DNA from: Clostridia bacterium
GTDB taxonomy: Bacteria > Bacillota > Clostridia > Oscillospirales > Acutalibacteraceae
Reading direction: 5' to 3'
DNA length: 40,630 nt
NCBI GenBank assembly: GCA_017380575.1
Contig: JAFODS010000024.1
Location: 1 to 40,630, forward strand
Within the stretch, counting starts at the first letter, position 1. Each line of letters starts with the position of its first letter. Below, piece after piece: positions 1-7,596 of the stretch. A program made the position numbers and the translations under genes. The notes below the pieces were generated by a model. That model worked only from the letters and a program-made list of their open reading frames with translations. It did no database searches and had not been told where the DNA came from.

Positions 1-1185
1 GAAAGAAGTAAGCCGCACGTTAACATTGGTACAATCGGCCACGTTGACCACGGTAAAACAACATTGACAGCTGCTATCACAAAGACACTCGCTATGAAGG
101 GTGGCGCAGCATTCATCGACTACGCTAACATCGATAAGGCTCCTGAAGAGAGAGAGCGTGGTATCACAATCAACACAGCTCACGTTGAGTACGAGACAGA
201 TACACGTCACTACGCTCACGTTGACTGCCCGGGCCATGCTGACTATATCAAGAACATGATCACTGGTGCTGCTCAGATGGACGGTGCTATCCTTGTTATC
301 GCTGCAACAGACGGCCCGATGGCTCAGACTAAGGAACATCTCCTTCTTGCTCGTCAGGTTGGCGTTCCCTACATCATCGTATTCATGAACAAGTGCGACC
401 AGGTTGACGACGAAGAGCTTCTTGAACTCGTTGAAATGGAAATCCGTGAAACACTTAGCGAGTATGAATTCCCGGGTGACGACACACCGATCATCAAGGG
501 TTCAGCTCTTAAGGCTCTTGAGTATGCTGGTGGAGACACATCAGCTCCTGAGCTTGCACCTATCTGGGAGCTCATGGACGCAGTTGACTCTTACATCCCG
601 ACACCGGATCGTAAGGCTGACCTTCCGTTCATCATGCCTGTTGAAGACGTTTTCACAATCACAGGCCGTGGTACAGTTGCTACAGGTAGAGTTGAGCGTG
701 GACAGCTCAAGCTTTCAGAAGAAGTTGAAATCGTTGGTCTTACAGAAGAGAAGAGAAAGACTGTTGTTACAGGTATCGAAATGTTCCGTAAGCTCCTCGA
801 TTACGCTGAGGCAGGTGACAACATCGGTGCTCTCCTCCGTGGTATCCAGAGAACAGACATCGAGCGTGGTCAGGTTCTTGCAAAGCCCGGTTCAATTCAC
901 CCGCACACAAAGTTTGCTGGTCAGGTTTACGTTCTTAATAAGGACGAAGGTGGCCGTCATACACCGTTCTTCAACAACTACCGTCCTCAGTTCTACTTCA
1001 GAACAACAGACGTTACAGGCGTTATCAGCCTTCCTGAAGGCGTTGAAATGTGTATGCCTGGTGACAACGTTACAATGAACGTTGAGCTCATCACTCCGAT
1101 CGCTATCGAAGAAGGTCTTCGTTTCGCTATCCGTGAAGGTGGCCGTACAGTTGGTTCAGGCGTTGTTACAGCTATCAACGAATAA
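1..1185 (+). CDS. tuf: Elongation factor Tu (5' end cut by window)
   Basis: This is translation elongation factor Tu, the cytosolic GTPase that delivers aminoacyl-tRNA to the ribosome. The reading frame is open from base 1, so the start codon lies just outside the window. The first visible residues, [20 protein letters not shown], match the usual EF-Tu start after about six missing residues. Visible GTPase motifs are GHVDHGKTT (P-loop), the RGITI switch I region, DCPGHADY (G3), NKCD (G4; Cys where many have Met) and GSALKA (G5). Domains 2 and 3 follow and the protein ends [10 protein letters not shown] at a normal length. Heavy use of preferred codons fits very high expression. Upstream partners such as fusA cannot be seen. 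Confidence 0.97.
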   Translation, partial: ERSKPHVNIGTIGHVDHGKTTLTAAITKTLAMKGGAAFIDYANIDKAPEERERGITINTAHVEYETDTRHYAHVDCPGHADYIKNMITGAAQMDGAILVIAATDGPMAQTKEHLLLARQVGVPYIIVFMNKCDQVDDEELLELVEMEIRETLSEYEFPGDDTPIIKGSALKALEYAGGDTSAPELAPIWELMDAVDSYIPTPDRKADLPFIMPVEDVFTITGRGTVATGRVERGQLKLSEEVEIVGLTEEKRKTVVTGIEMFRKLLDYAEAGDNIGALLRGIQRTDIERGQVLAKPGSIHPHTKFAGQVYVLNKDEGGRHTPFFNNYRPQFYFRTTDVTGVISLPEGVEMCMPGDNVTMNVELITPIAIEEGLRFAIREGGRTVGSGVVTAINE

Positions 1186-1199
1186 TTAACCTAACTTTT

Positions 1200-1233
1200 A
1201 AAGAGGTAAGTCGCAAGGCTTACCTCTTTTTTT
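1200..1233 (+). terminator. Rho-independent terminator of tuf
   Basis: A perfect 10-bp stem (AAGAGGTAAG paired with CTTACCTCTT) has an 8-base loop and is followed by a run of seven or more T residues. It lies 15 bases after the tuf stop. Confidence 0.93.
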
Positions 1234-1295
1234 GTTTATAAGCTATACATTGTTTCAGGTTTGTACAATAACCGACATTTTATTCAGAAATGTTA

Positions 1296-1324
1296 TTGAT
1301 AATACAGTTTTCTTGTGTTAGTAT
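1296..1324 (+). promoter_or_regulatory. Predicted sigma-A promoter of the glycoside hydrolase gene
   Basis: TTGATA at 1296-1301 and TAGTAT at 1319-1324 are separated by 17 bases, about 30 bases before the hydrolase start. The match is fair, not perfect. Confidence 0.45.
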
Positions 1325-1352
1325 GATTTATATCACAAAAGGGGAAGATTGT

Positions 1353-2576
1353 ATGAAAATTATAGCTTTATTACTCACAATTATCACACCGTTTCTTACT
1401 ATGATTGTCGGAACTCCGTTCGCGAGATTTGATGATAATGTTACCGTAGCGAAAGAAAAAGTTGACGGATTTATGAAGGGTGTCTGCCATGCGGAGCCTG
1501 ACTACGAGTTGCTTAACGAAGGCAATATTGAATGGTTCCGTGATGATATTCCGTTTCCTTACGATGCAGACGGTAATCTTTCAAAAAGTTACATTAACTG
1601 GAAAGAAGAATCTAAAGAGTTTGCTGAAAACGGTGTAAGAATTTTTGGTATTACTCCGTATCCTGAAGATTATATGGAATACGGTCTTGATCCGCGTGAT
1701 CCTGCAGACAGAGAAGCTATTCAGGACATTGCACGTTTTTACGTTGAAGACCTCAAGGGCATTGTCGGTGCATTCCAGATTACTAACGAAATGGGTATCG
1801 ATCGTTTTACATTGCCTCTTACACTTGATGAAGCAGCTGAATTTATCGGTATGCAGCTTGAGGCTATGTATCCAATAAGAGGCGATGTCATTATCGGCTA
1901 TAATCTCGGCGGTCTTTCAATTGCGACTTTACCTTTCAAAATGATGAAATATAACAAATATTGTGACTATGTCGGTGTTGATATGTATCTTGGCTGTTTT
2001 GAGCCGGTGCTTAAAACTCCGAAACAGTTCAAAACAATCCTTAATTTTGTACGCCGTGTAACTAATAAGCCGATCATCCTTTGTGAATTCGGTTATATCG
2101 GTCTCGGTGAACCGAAATCAGAAGAAGAGAAAACAGCAATTCTTCAGCAGTATGGTTATAACAGCGAGGAAGAAGCTCGTGCTGATATAAACAACTTCAT
2201 TAATAAGCTTCCGAAAGATATGAAGAAAGAAATTCTTGAAGATTACAGTGACCGTTCTGACGAAGAAAAGGGCGACCTTATTTTTGATGGTGAGTACAGT
2301 AATCATCTTTACTGTGAACTTCAGGAAGGATTCGGTCTTTACAGATACGAGCATACGCCCGAAGGTCAGGCAAAATTCTTTGAGGATACAATTCCGATGG
2401 TTGCAGATCTTGACTACGTTATCGGTATGTTCGTTTACTGCTGGCAGGACAGCGGTGACTGTTATGTATGCGGTCAGGTAGAGTGTCCGGTTGAAACAAA
2501 GTGGGGTCTTGTGGATTATAACGGTGATCCGAAGCTCTCATACTATGCAGTAAAAGAAGCTTACGCAGAATTATAA
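1353..2576 (+). CDS. Secreted or membrane-anchored clan GH-A-like glycoside hydrolase
   Basis: A protein of 407 residues with an N-terminal hydrophobic segment (MKIIALLLTIITPFLTMIVG) that could be a signal peptide or anchor. The rest reads as a TIM-barrel glycosidase. An Asn-Glu pair in FQITNEMG suits the acid/base at the end of strand 4, a Glu in IILCEFGYIG suits the nucleophile on strand 7, and the ending WGLVDYNGDPKLSYYAVKEAY is typical of clan GH-A enzymes. The family and substrate cannot be named from sequence alone. I chose the ATG at 1353 because GGGGAAG lies 6-8 bases upstream; the open frame extends back to 1290 but without a ribosome site. It is a single gene between two terminators. 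Confidence 0.75.
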   Translation: MKIIALLLTIITPFLTMIVGTPFARFDDNVTVAKEKVDGFMKGVCHAEPDYELLNEGNIEWFRDDIPFPYDADGNLSKSYINWKEESKEFAENGVRIFGITPYPEDYMEYGLDPRDPADREAIQDIARFYVEDLKGIVGAFQITNEMGIDRFTLPLTLDEAAEFIGMQLEAMYPIRGDVIIGYNLGGLSIATLPFKMMKYNKYCDYVGVDMYLGCFEPVLKTPKQFKTILNFVRRVTNKPIILCEFGYIGLGEPKSEEEKTAILQQYGYNSEEEARADINNFINKLPKDMKKEILEDYSDRSDEEKGDLIFDGEYSNHLYCELQEGFGLYRYEHTPEGQAKFFEDTIPMVADLDYVIGMFVYCWQDSGDCYVCGQVECPVETKWGLVDYNGDPKLSYYAVKEAYAEL

Positions 2577-2582
2577 AATCAG

Positions 2583-2614
2583 AAAGCGACTTGCATTTGC
2601 AAGTCGCTTTTTTG
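2583..2614. terminator. Bidirectional terminator between hydrolase and phage-like repressor
   Basis: A 13-bp perfect stem (AAAGCGACTTGCA / TGCAAGTCGCTTT) with a 2-base gap is followed by TTT on the plus strand. It sits between the convergent ends of the hydrolase and the repressor. Confidence 0.88.
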
Positions 2615-3205
2615 TTAAAATTTTCCTCTTAACTCGACCACTTTGCCGATAATTGTAACGGGAAGAGTAACAATTTCCTCCGCGGTAAAAACAAGAGGTT
2701 CATAATCATTGTTGAACGGTATCAGGGTAAGCCCGGTACCGTTTTTTATTACCTTTTTGATGGTTGCATCAAGATTGTTGATAAGAACAACTCCGATTTC
2801 ACCGTTTTCTATATAATTCTGTTTACGGACAATTACAACGTCACCCTGACATATTCGCGGTGTCATACTGTCACCAACAACCCTGAGTCCGAAATGCTCG
2901 CCTTTAGCCGCCATTTCAGGAGAAATATCTTCATAATCTATTATATTTTCAATTGCTTCAGCGGGGCACCCTGCACGTACGTACCCCAGAACTGGGATGC
3001 TGTTCGGCTTTGTCGGTGTATTCTTTTTCATAAGAGTATCAATCGATACCCCAAAAATATCCGAAAGCTTTATTAATGCGTTTTTGTCGGGGAGGGTACG
3101 TCCTTTTTCCCATTGGCTGACAGCAGTCTGGTGAACGTCACAGAGCGATGCAAGCTCACGCTGAGTGATTCCTCGTTTTAATCTCAGATCTTTGATAATC
3201 GTCAT
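2615..3205 (-). CDS. XRE-S24 self-cleaving phage-type repressor (CI/LexA-like)
   Basis: A 196-residue DNA-binding repressor. Residues about 5-55 form an XRE helix-turn-helix (ITQRELASLCDVHQTAVSQW). The C-terminal half is an S24/LexA-type peptidase with an Ala-Gly cleavage site in YVRAGCP, the catalytic serine in VVGDSM and the catalytic lysine in ATIKKV. Such proteins cleave themselves when RecA is activated by DNA damage, which derepresses their targets. The start was set at the ATG at 3205, because AAGGTG lies 6 bases upstream; the in-frame GTG at 3214 falls inside that ribosome site. It is transcribed away from the six-gene lysis/tail-like operon and is probably its repressor. It is not the host LexA: it carries XRE rather than a winged helix. 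Confidence 0.9.
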   Translation of the reverse strand: MTIIKDLRLKRGITQRELASLCDVHQTAVSQWEKGRTLPDKNALIKLSDIFGVSIDTLMKKNTPTKPNSIPVLGYVRAGCPAEAIENIIDYEDISPEMAAKGEHFGLRVVGDSMTPRICQGDVVIVRKQNYIENGEIGVVLINNLDATIKKVIKNGTGLTLIPFNNDYEPLVFTAEEIVTLPVTIIGKVVELRGKF

Positions 3206-3231
3206 AAATTTCACCTTATAATATCTTTTTA

Positions 3232-3267
3232 CGATAATATTATGAGCGATACTATTAAAAAAGTCAA
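3232..3267 (-). promoter_or_regulatory. Repressor promoter overlapped by two direct-repeat operators
   Basis: On the minus strand TTGACT (3267-3262) and CATAAT (3244-3239) are 17 bases apart. Two near-identical 11-mers, CGATAATATTA at 3232-3242 and CGATACTATTA at 3247-3257, lie 15 bases apart centre to centre and cover the -10 box and the spacer. Each is partly dyad symmetric. They are good candidates for XRE repressor binding sites giving autoregulation. Confidence 0.6.
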
Positions 3268-3305
3268 TAGGAAATATAAAAATAATATTAAATTTATTAA
3301 AACTA

Positions 3306-3334
3306 TTGACAAAGTGAACAAATGTTCATAAAAT
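3306..3334 (+). promoter_or_regulatory. Operon promoter with embedded SOS-type palindrome
   Basis: TTGACA (3306-3311) and TAAAAT (3329-3334) are exactly 17 bases apart. Between them lies a perfect palindrome, TGAACAAATGTTCA (3315-3328). It contains GAAC-N4-GTTC, which is the Firmicutes LexA/DinR box consensus. A repressor bound here would block RNA polymerase directly. No other promoter is visible before 7518, so the site probably controls all six downstream genes. The site might instead belong to the adjacent S24 repressor. Confidence 0.75.
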
Positions 3335-3385
3335 AATAGATGTGCTATTGAATATACGTCGGACGAAACAGAAAGCGAGGTTAAA

Positions 3386-4030
3386 ATGAAAAGCATATCT
3401 GACGAAGTGATTTCAATTGAGGAAGCACGTGCTGCTCTGCGATGTATGCGGTTGTGCAGTTTTGATGAAGAAGAGGCTCTTGAAAGTATAGACAGTCTTG
3501 TTAGTCGAATCCGCAAAGTCGGGACAGCAAAGCTTGTTGAGGAAATAATTGAAAAAAGATTGAGCGAAACACAAAGGCTTTTTGTAAAAGAATATTGGTA
3601 TTCAAACAAAAATACAGCACAGATTGCAAGGGAAAACGGAGTTTCACAGGCTAATGTTTACAGAACGATAACAAGAGCAAACGAAACAATAAAAGAACTG
3701 ATAACACCTCTCGTAATATACCATAATGACCTTGTATCGGCTGAAATCACACCGTTATATTTCAATGAAATTATGAAAATTACTTCGGCTTTAAAGAAGG
3801 ATGAAGCTCAGTTGGCCGGACAACTGAAAAACATACGTCTTTCAAAAGCGGTAACGCCTGAGCAGGCAGCACAGGCGGTGTGCATTACCGTTAATGAGCT
3901 GGAGAAAATCGAAAACGGCAGAAAGATGCCGTCTGCGGAAATTCTTGAAAGATACAGCAAAGCTTTTAATGTTGAAATCAATCTTAAATTTATAAACGGA
4001 AAGGGACGATATGAATGGAAAGAAGCTTAA
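3386..4030 (+). CDS. Sigma-region-4-like / XRE two-headed regulator
   Basis: A 214-residue protein with two DNA-binding parts. Residues about 60-105 (LSETQRLFVKEYW, then IARENGVSQANVYRTITRA) resemble sigma-70 region 4 and phage late-gene activators of the ArpU/RinA kind. Residues about 145-205 (LSKAVTPEQAAQAV, then ELEKIENGRKMP) form an XRE-type helix-turn-helix. No sigma region 2 is visible, so it is unlikely to be a complete sigma factor. A ribosome site (GCGAGG) precedes the ATG. It is the first gene of the island operon and overlaps the next by 16 bases. It probably activates or tunes the operon, but its target is unknown. Confidence 0.7.
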   Translation: MKSISDEVISIEEARAALRCMRLCSFDEEEALESIDSLVSRIRKVGTAKLVEEIIEKRLSETQRLFVKEYWYSNKNTAQIARENGVSQANVYRTITRANETIKELITPLVIYHNDLVSAEITPLYFNEIMKITSALKKDEAQLAGQLKNIRLSKAVTPEQAAQAVCITVNELEKIENGRKMPSAEILERYSKAFNVEINLKFINGKGRYEWKEA

Positions 4031-4254
4031 CGGAACTCAGTGAAGATTATTTCAAGGCAGCTGAGGATATTAATTGCCTGATTGCGAAATACAGAAAACA
4101 GCTTAACGAAGCCTATATGGCAAACAATTACCTTAAAACTTACGAAATCAAGAGAAAATTAACGATATTCTATGACCAGAAAAGGGATATACTTGCTACT
4201 GCGTATGCGTTAAGGAATTACTATGAAAAAGACAGAAGGATGGTGCTGGCATGA
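4015..4254 (+). CDS. Small helical protein of the phage-like island
   Basis: A 79-residue charged protein I do not recognise. It looks entirely alpha-helical, with a likely coiled coil through the middle (KYRKQLNEAYMANNYLKTYE). No signal peptide or membrane segment is seen. The start overlaps the regulator by 16 bases, with GGGA 8 bases upstream, and the stop overlaps the next start as ATGA, so translation is probably coupled on both sides. Small helical proteins between regulator and tail genes are common in Firmicutes phages, but no function can be assigned. Confidence 0.72.
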   Translation: MERSLTELSEDYFKAAEDINCLIAKYRKQLNEAYMANNYLKTYEIKRKLTIFYDQKRDILATAYALRNYYEKDRRMVLA

Positions 4255-6215
4255 ATAAAATTATTCTGAAGGTTACGTCGAACCGCCTTGAAATTGAAAA
4301 GGATACATACACAACGGGTGGCAGCGTGAATTATGACAGTTGCTCGTTTGAATTTGATAACACATGGAACGGATTTATCAAAACTGCAGTTTTCGGTTTT
4401 GGTAATTCGGATTACACGAGAGTTGACCTCGACAACGATGAATGCAAAATACCTGCAATCTGTCTTCAGGATGAAGGCTTTATAAAAATAGGTGTCTACG
4501 GTGTAAACAGTGACGGGGTAGTTATTACAACGAATGCGGTCGCACATCGGGTAAATGAAGGCGTCGGTGAAGTAAACGACTGGTATGAAGAAGATAATCT
4601 CTTTGTATATAATGCCCTGAAAGAGCTTGAGGGTGCAATTGAAAAGTATAAGGGCGTACTTGAAACAAGATTTAACGACCTGCTTAAAAACCTGCGGAAT
4701 AAAGGAAGTGTCAGCGATATAGATGTTCTTCCGGGTGAGCCGGACGATTGGTATACTCCGTCGGAATTTCAAAAGTCCTCGGCTTTTCCGACAGCAACCG
4801 GTGCTGCAAAATACAACACGTACCTGAAGGCAATTTTCGGTGCTCTTGCAACCGAGTTTCCTGAATATGTAAGCGTTGAAGAAACAGGAACGGACGAGAG
4901 CGGAACGTTTCCGATTTATGCATATACTTTTGAACCTATTAATTATGAAAAGACTGTTCTTGTGACGGGATGTATTCACAGTAATAACGACGTAACACTA
5001 AAGGCACTGTCGCACTTTTTTGATGAATTGTGCCGTAATTTCAAAAATGACAGAACGCTTTCGTATCTGCGTTCAAAGGTTAAATTTGTTGTTGTACCTG
5101 TTGCGAATCCGTACGGATTTGTTAATAAGAGTAAGCGTAACGTAAACGGTGTTGACCTCGGAAAGAATTTTCCTTACAAATGGGATGAATGCAGTGCTGT
5201 TAATAAGGGCGACAGTCCGTTGAGTGAAAAAGAATCTGTTGCAATTCTCGGTATTATAGGCAGAATTTTTGAGGACAAGTTCTGTGCAGCTGTTGATGTT
5301 AATTCAGGATTGTTCAATTACTGCTCCAGGATGCTGTTCTATCCGAGATATAAGGATAATTGTCTGAGTGCACTTGCAGAAACTCTGAGCAGATACAACT
5401 ATGAAAACAGAGAAGATGATGTTACCGGCAAGGCGATTCTTGCTCCGTCGATGAATCCGAGCTTTACGAATTACCTCGCTGAAACTTTAGGTATAAATGC
5501 CTGCAGTATCAGTTGGTCGCCGTATGCTTGCTTAGGTGATGAGGTTACAAAGTTTGCCGAATTTATCGGAAATGTACTTTATTCTATATCGAAAAACAGC
5601 ACTTACACTCTTACAAAGGAAAAGCTTCCCTTTGTAAAACACTTTTCATGGAGGAGTTCAGGAAGCAATGACACTTGCAAGATAATTGCCTCTGAAACCT
5701 GTCGTAAAGTGCCGATAAGTGCATTTGAGCTTGATGTTGCAAATCCTTGTTGTATGACTCTTACGGGTTACGTGGTTCTTAAATTAACAAACAGCTGTAA
5801 TGTTACTGTTAATCCGGTGCTGTGGCAGGAAGATTCACCTGAGCAGACTTATGAAAAAAGAGCTGAAACAGATGCCTTTTCTCTTAGCCTGATGCTTGGT
5901 GAAGGTATTCATGTTATTCCTGTTGAGTCAGTTTTGCAGGCATACGCATCGGACACAAATACTCAGGTGGTAACTGTTTACCCGAAGAAGGTTCGTTTTG
6001 CACTTGCTGCAAAATCAGATATCGGTTCATCAGCCGAAATAATCGGTTGCTCATTCACACTTAACGCATTCCGAAGCGATTCGGGTAAGGCTGTTGAAAT
6101 CAGCAGACCTATGGGAAATGCAACAGATTTCACCGACCAGCACGAAGTGCCGACGCAGGAAGTTTTATATCCGAAGGAGATTGTTACGGAAAATGACCCG
6201 AGATATGATGATTAG
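4251..6215 (+). CDS. Phage tail-tip/receptor-binding-like protein with degenerate M14 carboxypeptidase domain
   Basis: A 654-residue protein. Residues about 1-110 resemble the beta-rich N-terminal module of Clostridia phage baseplate/tail proteins (EFDNTWNGFIKTAVFGF, IPAICLQDEGFIKIGVYGV). A helical linker (about 120-155) follows. Residues about 170-450 have the layout of an M14 zinc carboxypeptidase, but key residues are changed. The HxxE motif reads H243-S-N-N246. The NR substrate pair reads G304-K305 in VDLGKNFP. The third zinc ligand (usually DxHS) is Asn351 in VDVNSG. The expected catalytic Glu region reads ACSISWSP. The last 200 residues look beta-rich and unknown. It is therefore more likely a peptide- or wall-binding protein than an active peptidase. 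It overlaps its upstream neighbour by 4 bases. Confidence 0.72.
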   Translation: MNKIILKVTSNRLEIEKDTYTTGGSVNYDSCSFEFDNTWNGFIKTAVFGFGNSDYTRVDLDNDECKIPAICLQDEGFIKIGVYGVNSDGVVITTNAVAHRVNEGVGEVNDWYEEDNLFVYNALKELEGAIEKYKGVLETRFNDLLKNLRNKGSVSDIDVLPGEPDDWYTPSEFQKSSAFPTATGAAKYNTYLKAIFGALATEFPEYVSVEETGTDESGTFPIYAYTFEPINYEKTVLVTGCIHSNNDVTLKALSHFFDELCRNFKNDRTLSYLRSKVKFVVVPVANPYGFVNKSKRNVNGVDLGKNFPYKWDECSAVNKGDSPLSEKESVAILGIIGRIFEDKFCAAVDVNSGLFNYCSRMLFYPRYKDNCLSALAETLSRYNYENREDDVTGKAILAPSMNPSFTNYLAETLGINACSISWSPYACLGDEVTKFAEFIGNVLYSISKNSTYTLTKEKLPFVKHFSWRSSGSNDTCKIIASETCRKVPISAFELDVANPCCMTLTGYVVLKLTNSCNVTVNPVLWQEDSPEQTYEKRAETDAFSLSLMLGEGIHVIPVESVLQAYASDTNTQVVTVYPKKVRFALAAKSDIGSSAEIIGCSFTLNAFRSDSGKAVEISRPMGNATDFTDQHEVPTQEVLYPKEIVTENDPRYDD

Positions 6216-6372
6216 TGTTGAAATGGAGCTGTCGTCGCTTTTTCTTGCTTTAAGACTTTCAAAGCAGGTTGAACTGTGCAGGTTCAACGGCGACGACGAT
6301 TTTACACTTTTTCGTACCTTTGCAGAAATAATAAGGGAATATGAAAATAAAAAGGAGAAAGAGAATAAATGA
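6205..6372 (+). CDS. Small hypothetical protein before the endolysin
   Basis: A 55-residue protein, MMISVEMELSSL to the end, with no recognisable family. The start is uncertain: ATGs at 6193, 6205 and 6208 all overlap the end of the tail-like gene and none has a strong ribosome site, so translational coupling is likely. The lysine/glutamate-rich tail (NKKEKENK) runs into the endolysin start through an ATGA overlap. Similar tiny genes are common between tail and lysis genes in Firmicutes phages. Confidence 0.55.
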   Translation: MMISVEMELSSLFLALRLSKQVELCRFNGDDDFTLFRTFAEIIREYENKKEKENK

Positions 6373-7064
6373 GCAAAATCACTAATATAATTTTTAACGG
6401 TAAAAGCCATTACGTTACCTCAGCTTACGGTAAACGTAATGTATTAAATACAGAAGCAGGCACGACAAACTCATTTCATTACGGTACAGATTACGGCACA
6501 AACGGAAAGAAGATTGCACAGTATGCGATTGAAAAGGGGAGTGTCATAAGTTGCGGAAAGGCTTCTGACGGAGCTTTGTATGTGTGGGTTAAGTATCCGC
6601 GAATAAATAAAAAAATGCTTCACTATCACCTTGATAAAGTGAAAGTGAAAGCGGGTCAGGCAGTACAGAGAGGAACACTTCTCGGTTATACCGGAAAAAC
6701 GGGAAAGGCTACGGGAGTTCATCTTCATCTTGCTGTCAAGGATTTATCAACGGATAACTACGAAGATCCCGAAAAGTTCGCACTTTCATATAAAGAACCG
6801 ATTGTATATAAAAAGGGGACGTATGTTGTAACCGCAAACCTTCTCAGGGTAAGACGCGGACCTTCAACGGATTATGATTACAAAAAGTTTTCGTTCTTCA
6901 CTCCGAATGCTCAGTCACAGATACGAAAGCTTAACGCAGGAAACTCTGCACACGGTCTTGTTAAGGGCTGTGTATGTACGGTGTCCGAGGTTGATGATAA
7001 CTGGGGAAAGATTCCGTCGGGCTGGATCTGCCTTGATTACTGTAAGATGAAGGTGGCAACATGA
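6369..7064 (+). CDS. M23 endopeptidase endolysin with SH3-like domain
   Basis: A 231-residue cell-wall hydrolase. Residues 1-150 form an M23 (LytM-like) zinc endopeptidase with an HxxxD motif at H37-D41 (HYGTD), a histidine pair at H85/H87 and the HxH motif at H118/H120 (GVHLHLAV). It should cut peptide cross-links in peptidoglycan. The C-terminal part from about residue 160 (VVTANLLRVRRGPSTDYDY, later GWICLDY) is a bacterial SH3-like wall-binding domain. It has no signal peptide, so release depends on the holin genes directly downstream. It overlaps both neighbours by ATGA, which is a classic lysis-cassette arrangement. Confidence 0.9.
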   Translation: MSKITNIIFNGKSHYVTSAYGKRNVLNTEAGTTNSFHYGTDYGTNGKKIAQYAIEKGSVISCGKASDGALYVWVKYPRINKKMLHYHLDKVKVKAGQAVQRGTLLGYTGKTGKATGVHLHLAVKDLSTDNYEDPEKFALSYKEPIVYKKGTYVVTANLLRVRRGPSTDYDYKKFSFFTPNAQSQIRKLNAGNSAHGLVKGCVCTVSEVDDNWGKIPSGWICLDYCKMKVAT

Positions 7065-7279
7065 CAGACATTATAACGGCATTGATTGCCTTATGCGGTA
7101 CAATGTTCGGAACCTTCGGCGGAATACTTGCAGCAAACAAACTCACGGTATACCGCATCGAACAGCTCGAACAGAAGGTTTCAAAGCATAATAACCTTGT
7201 TGAAAGAATGTTTTTGGTGGAAAGTTCAGCAAAATCCGCACACCACAGAATAGACGAATTAAGGGAGGAAATTAAGTGA
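7061..7279 (+). CDS. XhlA-like lysis-associated membrane protein
   Basis: A 72-residue protein with one N-terminal membrane segment (IITALIALCGTMFGTFGGILAA) and then a charged, probably coiled-coil tail (IEQLEQKVSKHNNLVERM). Size, topology and position between endolysin and holin match XhlA-type proteins of PBSX-like lysis cassettes, which act with the holin. It overlaps the endolysin gene by ATGA and the holin gene by GTGA. The family call rests on layout and pattern, not on an alignment. Confidence 0.75.
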   Translation: MTDIITALIALCGTMFGTFGGILAANKLTVYRIEQLEQKVSKHNNLVERMFLVESSAKSAHHRIDELREEIK

Positions 7280-7518
7280 AAAAGATAAATCTTAAAGGTG
7301 TTTCTAACCAGACTTGGGTAAGGACGATTGTGTTGGTTCTTGCTCTTGTAAACCAAGCACTTGTTATGTTCGGAGTTACAGATAATGAAGTCGAGCTTGA
7401 AACATGGACGCGATACGCCACTTATATTTTTACCGTGATTTCAGCACTCTGGTCATGGTGGAAAAACAACAGCTTCACTGCGAAAGCGCAGGAAGCTGAT
7501 ACGTTACTAAAACAATAA
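7276..7518 (+). CDS. SPP1-family phage holin
   Basis: An 80-residue protein starting with GTG (the overlapping GTGA carries the previous stop). It has two membrane segments, about residues 16-34 (TIVLVLALVNQALVMFGV) and 47-63 (YATYIFTVISALWSWW), then a short charged tail. The phrase ending WWKNNSFT is typical of SPP1-type holins. It would open the cytoplasmic membrane to release the M23 endolysin. It is the last gene of the island operon, followed by a strong hairpin. Confidence 0.87.
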   Translation: MKKINLKGVSNQTWVRTIVLVLALVNQALVMFGVTDNEVELETWTRYATYIFTVISALWSWWKNNSFTAKAQEADTLLKQ

Positions 7519-7546
7519 GTTGAATTTTGAATAATCTCCTGAAAAA

Positions 7547-7578
7547 GACAGCCCTCTGATTAATTTCAGAGGGCTGTC
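7547..7578. terminator. Bidirectional terminator between island and gpmI
   Basis: A perfect 13-bp stem (GACAGCCCTCTGA / TCAGAGGGCTGTC) has a 6-base loop. On the minus strand it is followed by TTTTTC, so it serves gpmI well; on the plus strand it ends the lysis operon with a weaker T tract. Confidence 0.9.
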
Positions 7579-7596
7579 GCTTTATGCTGTATTAAA

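Noticed and set aside
2583-7578. Flanking hairpins of the phage-like island as att sites
   Set aside because: The two hairpins do not share sequence and are ordinary terminators; no direct repeat flanks the island that I can see.
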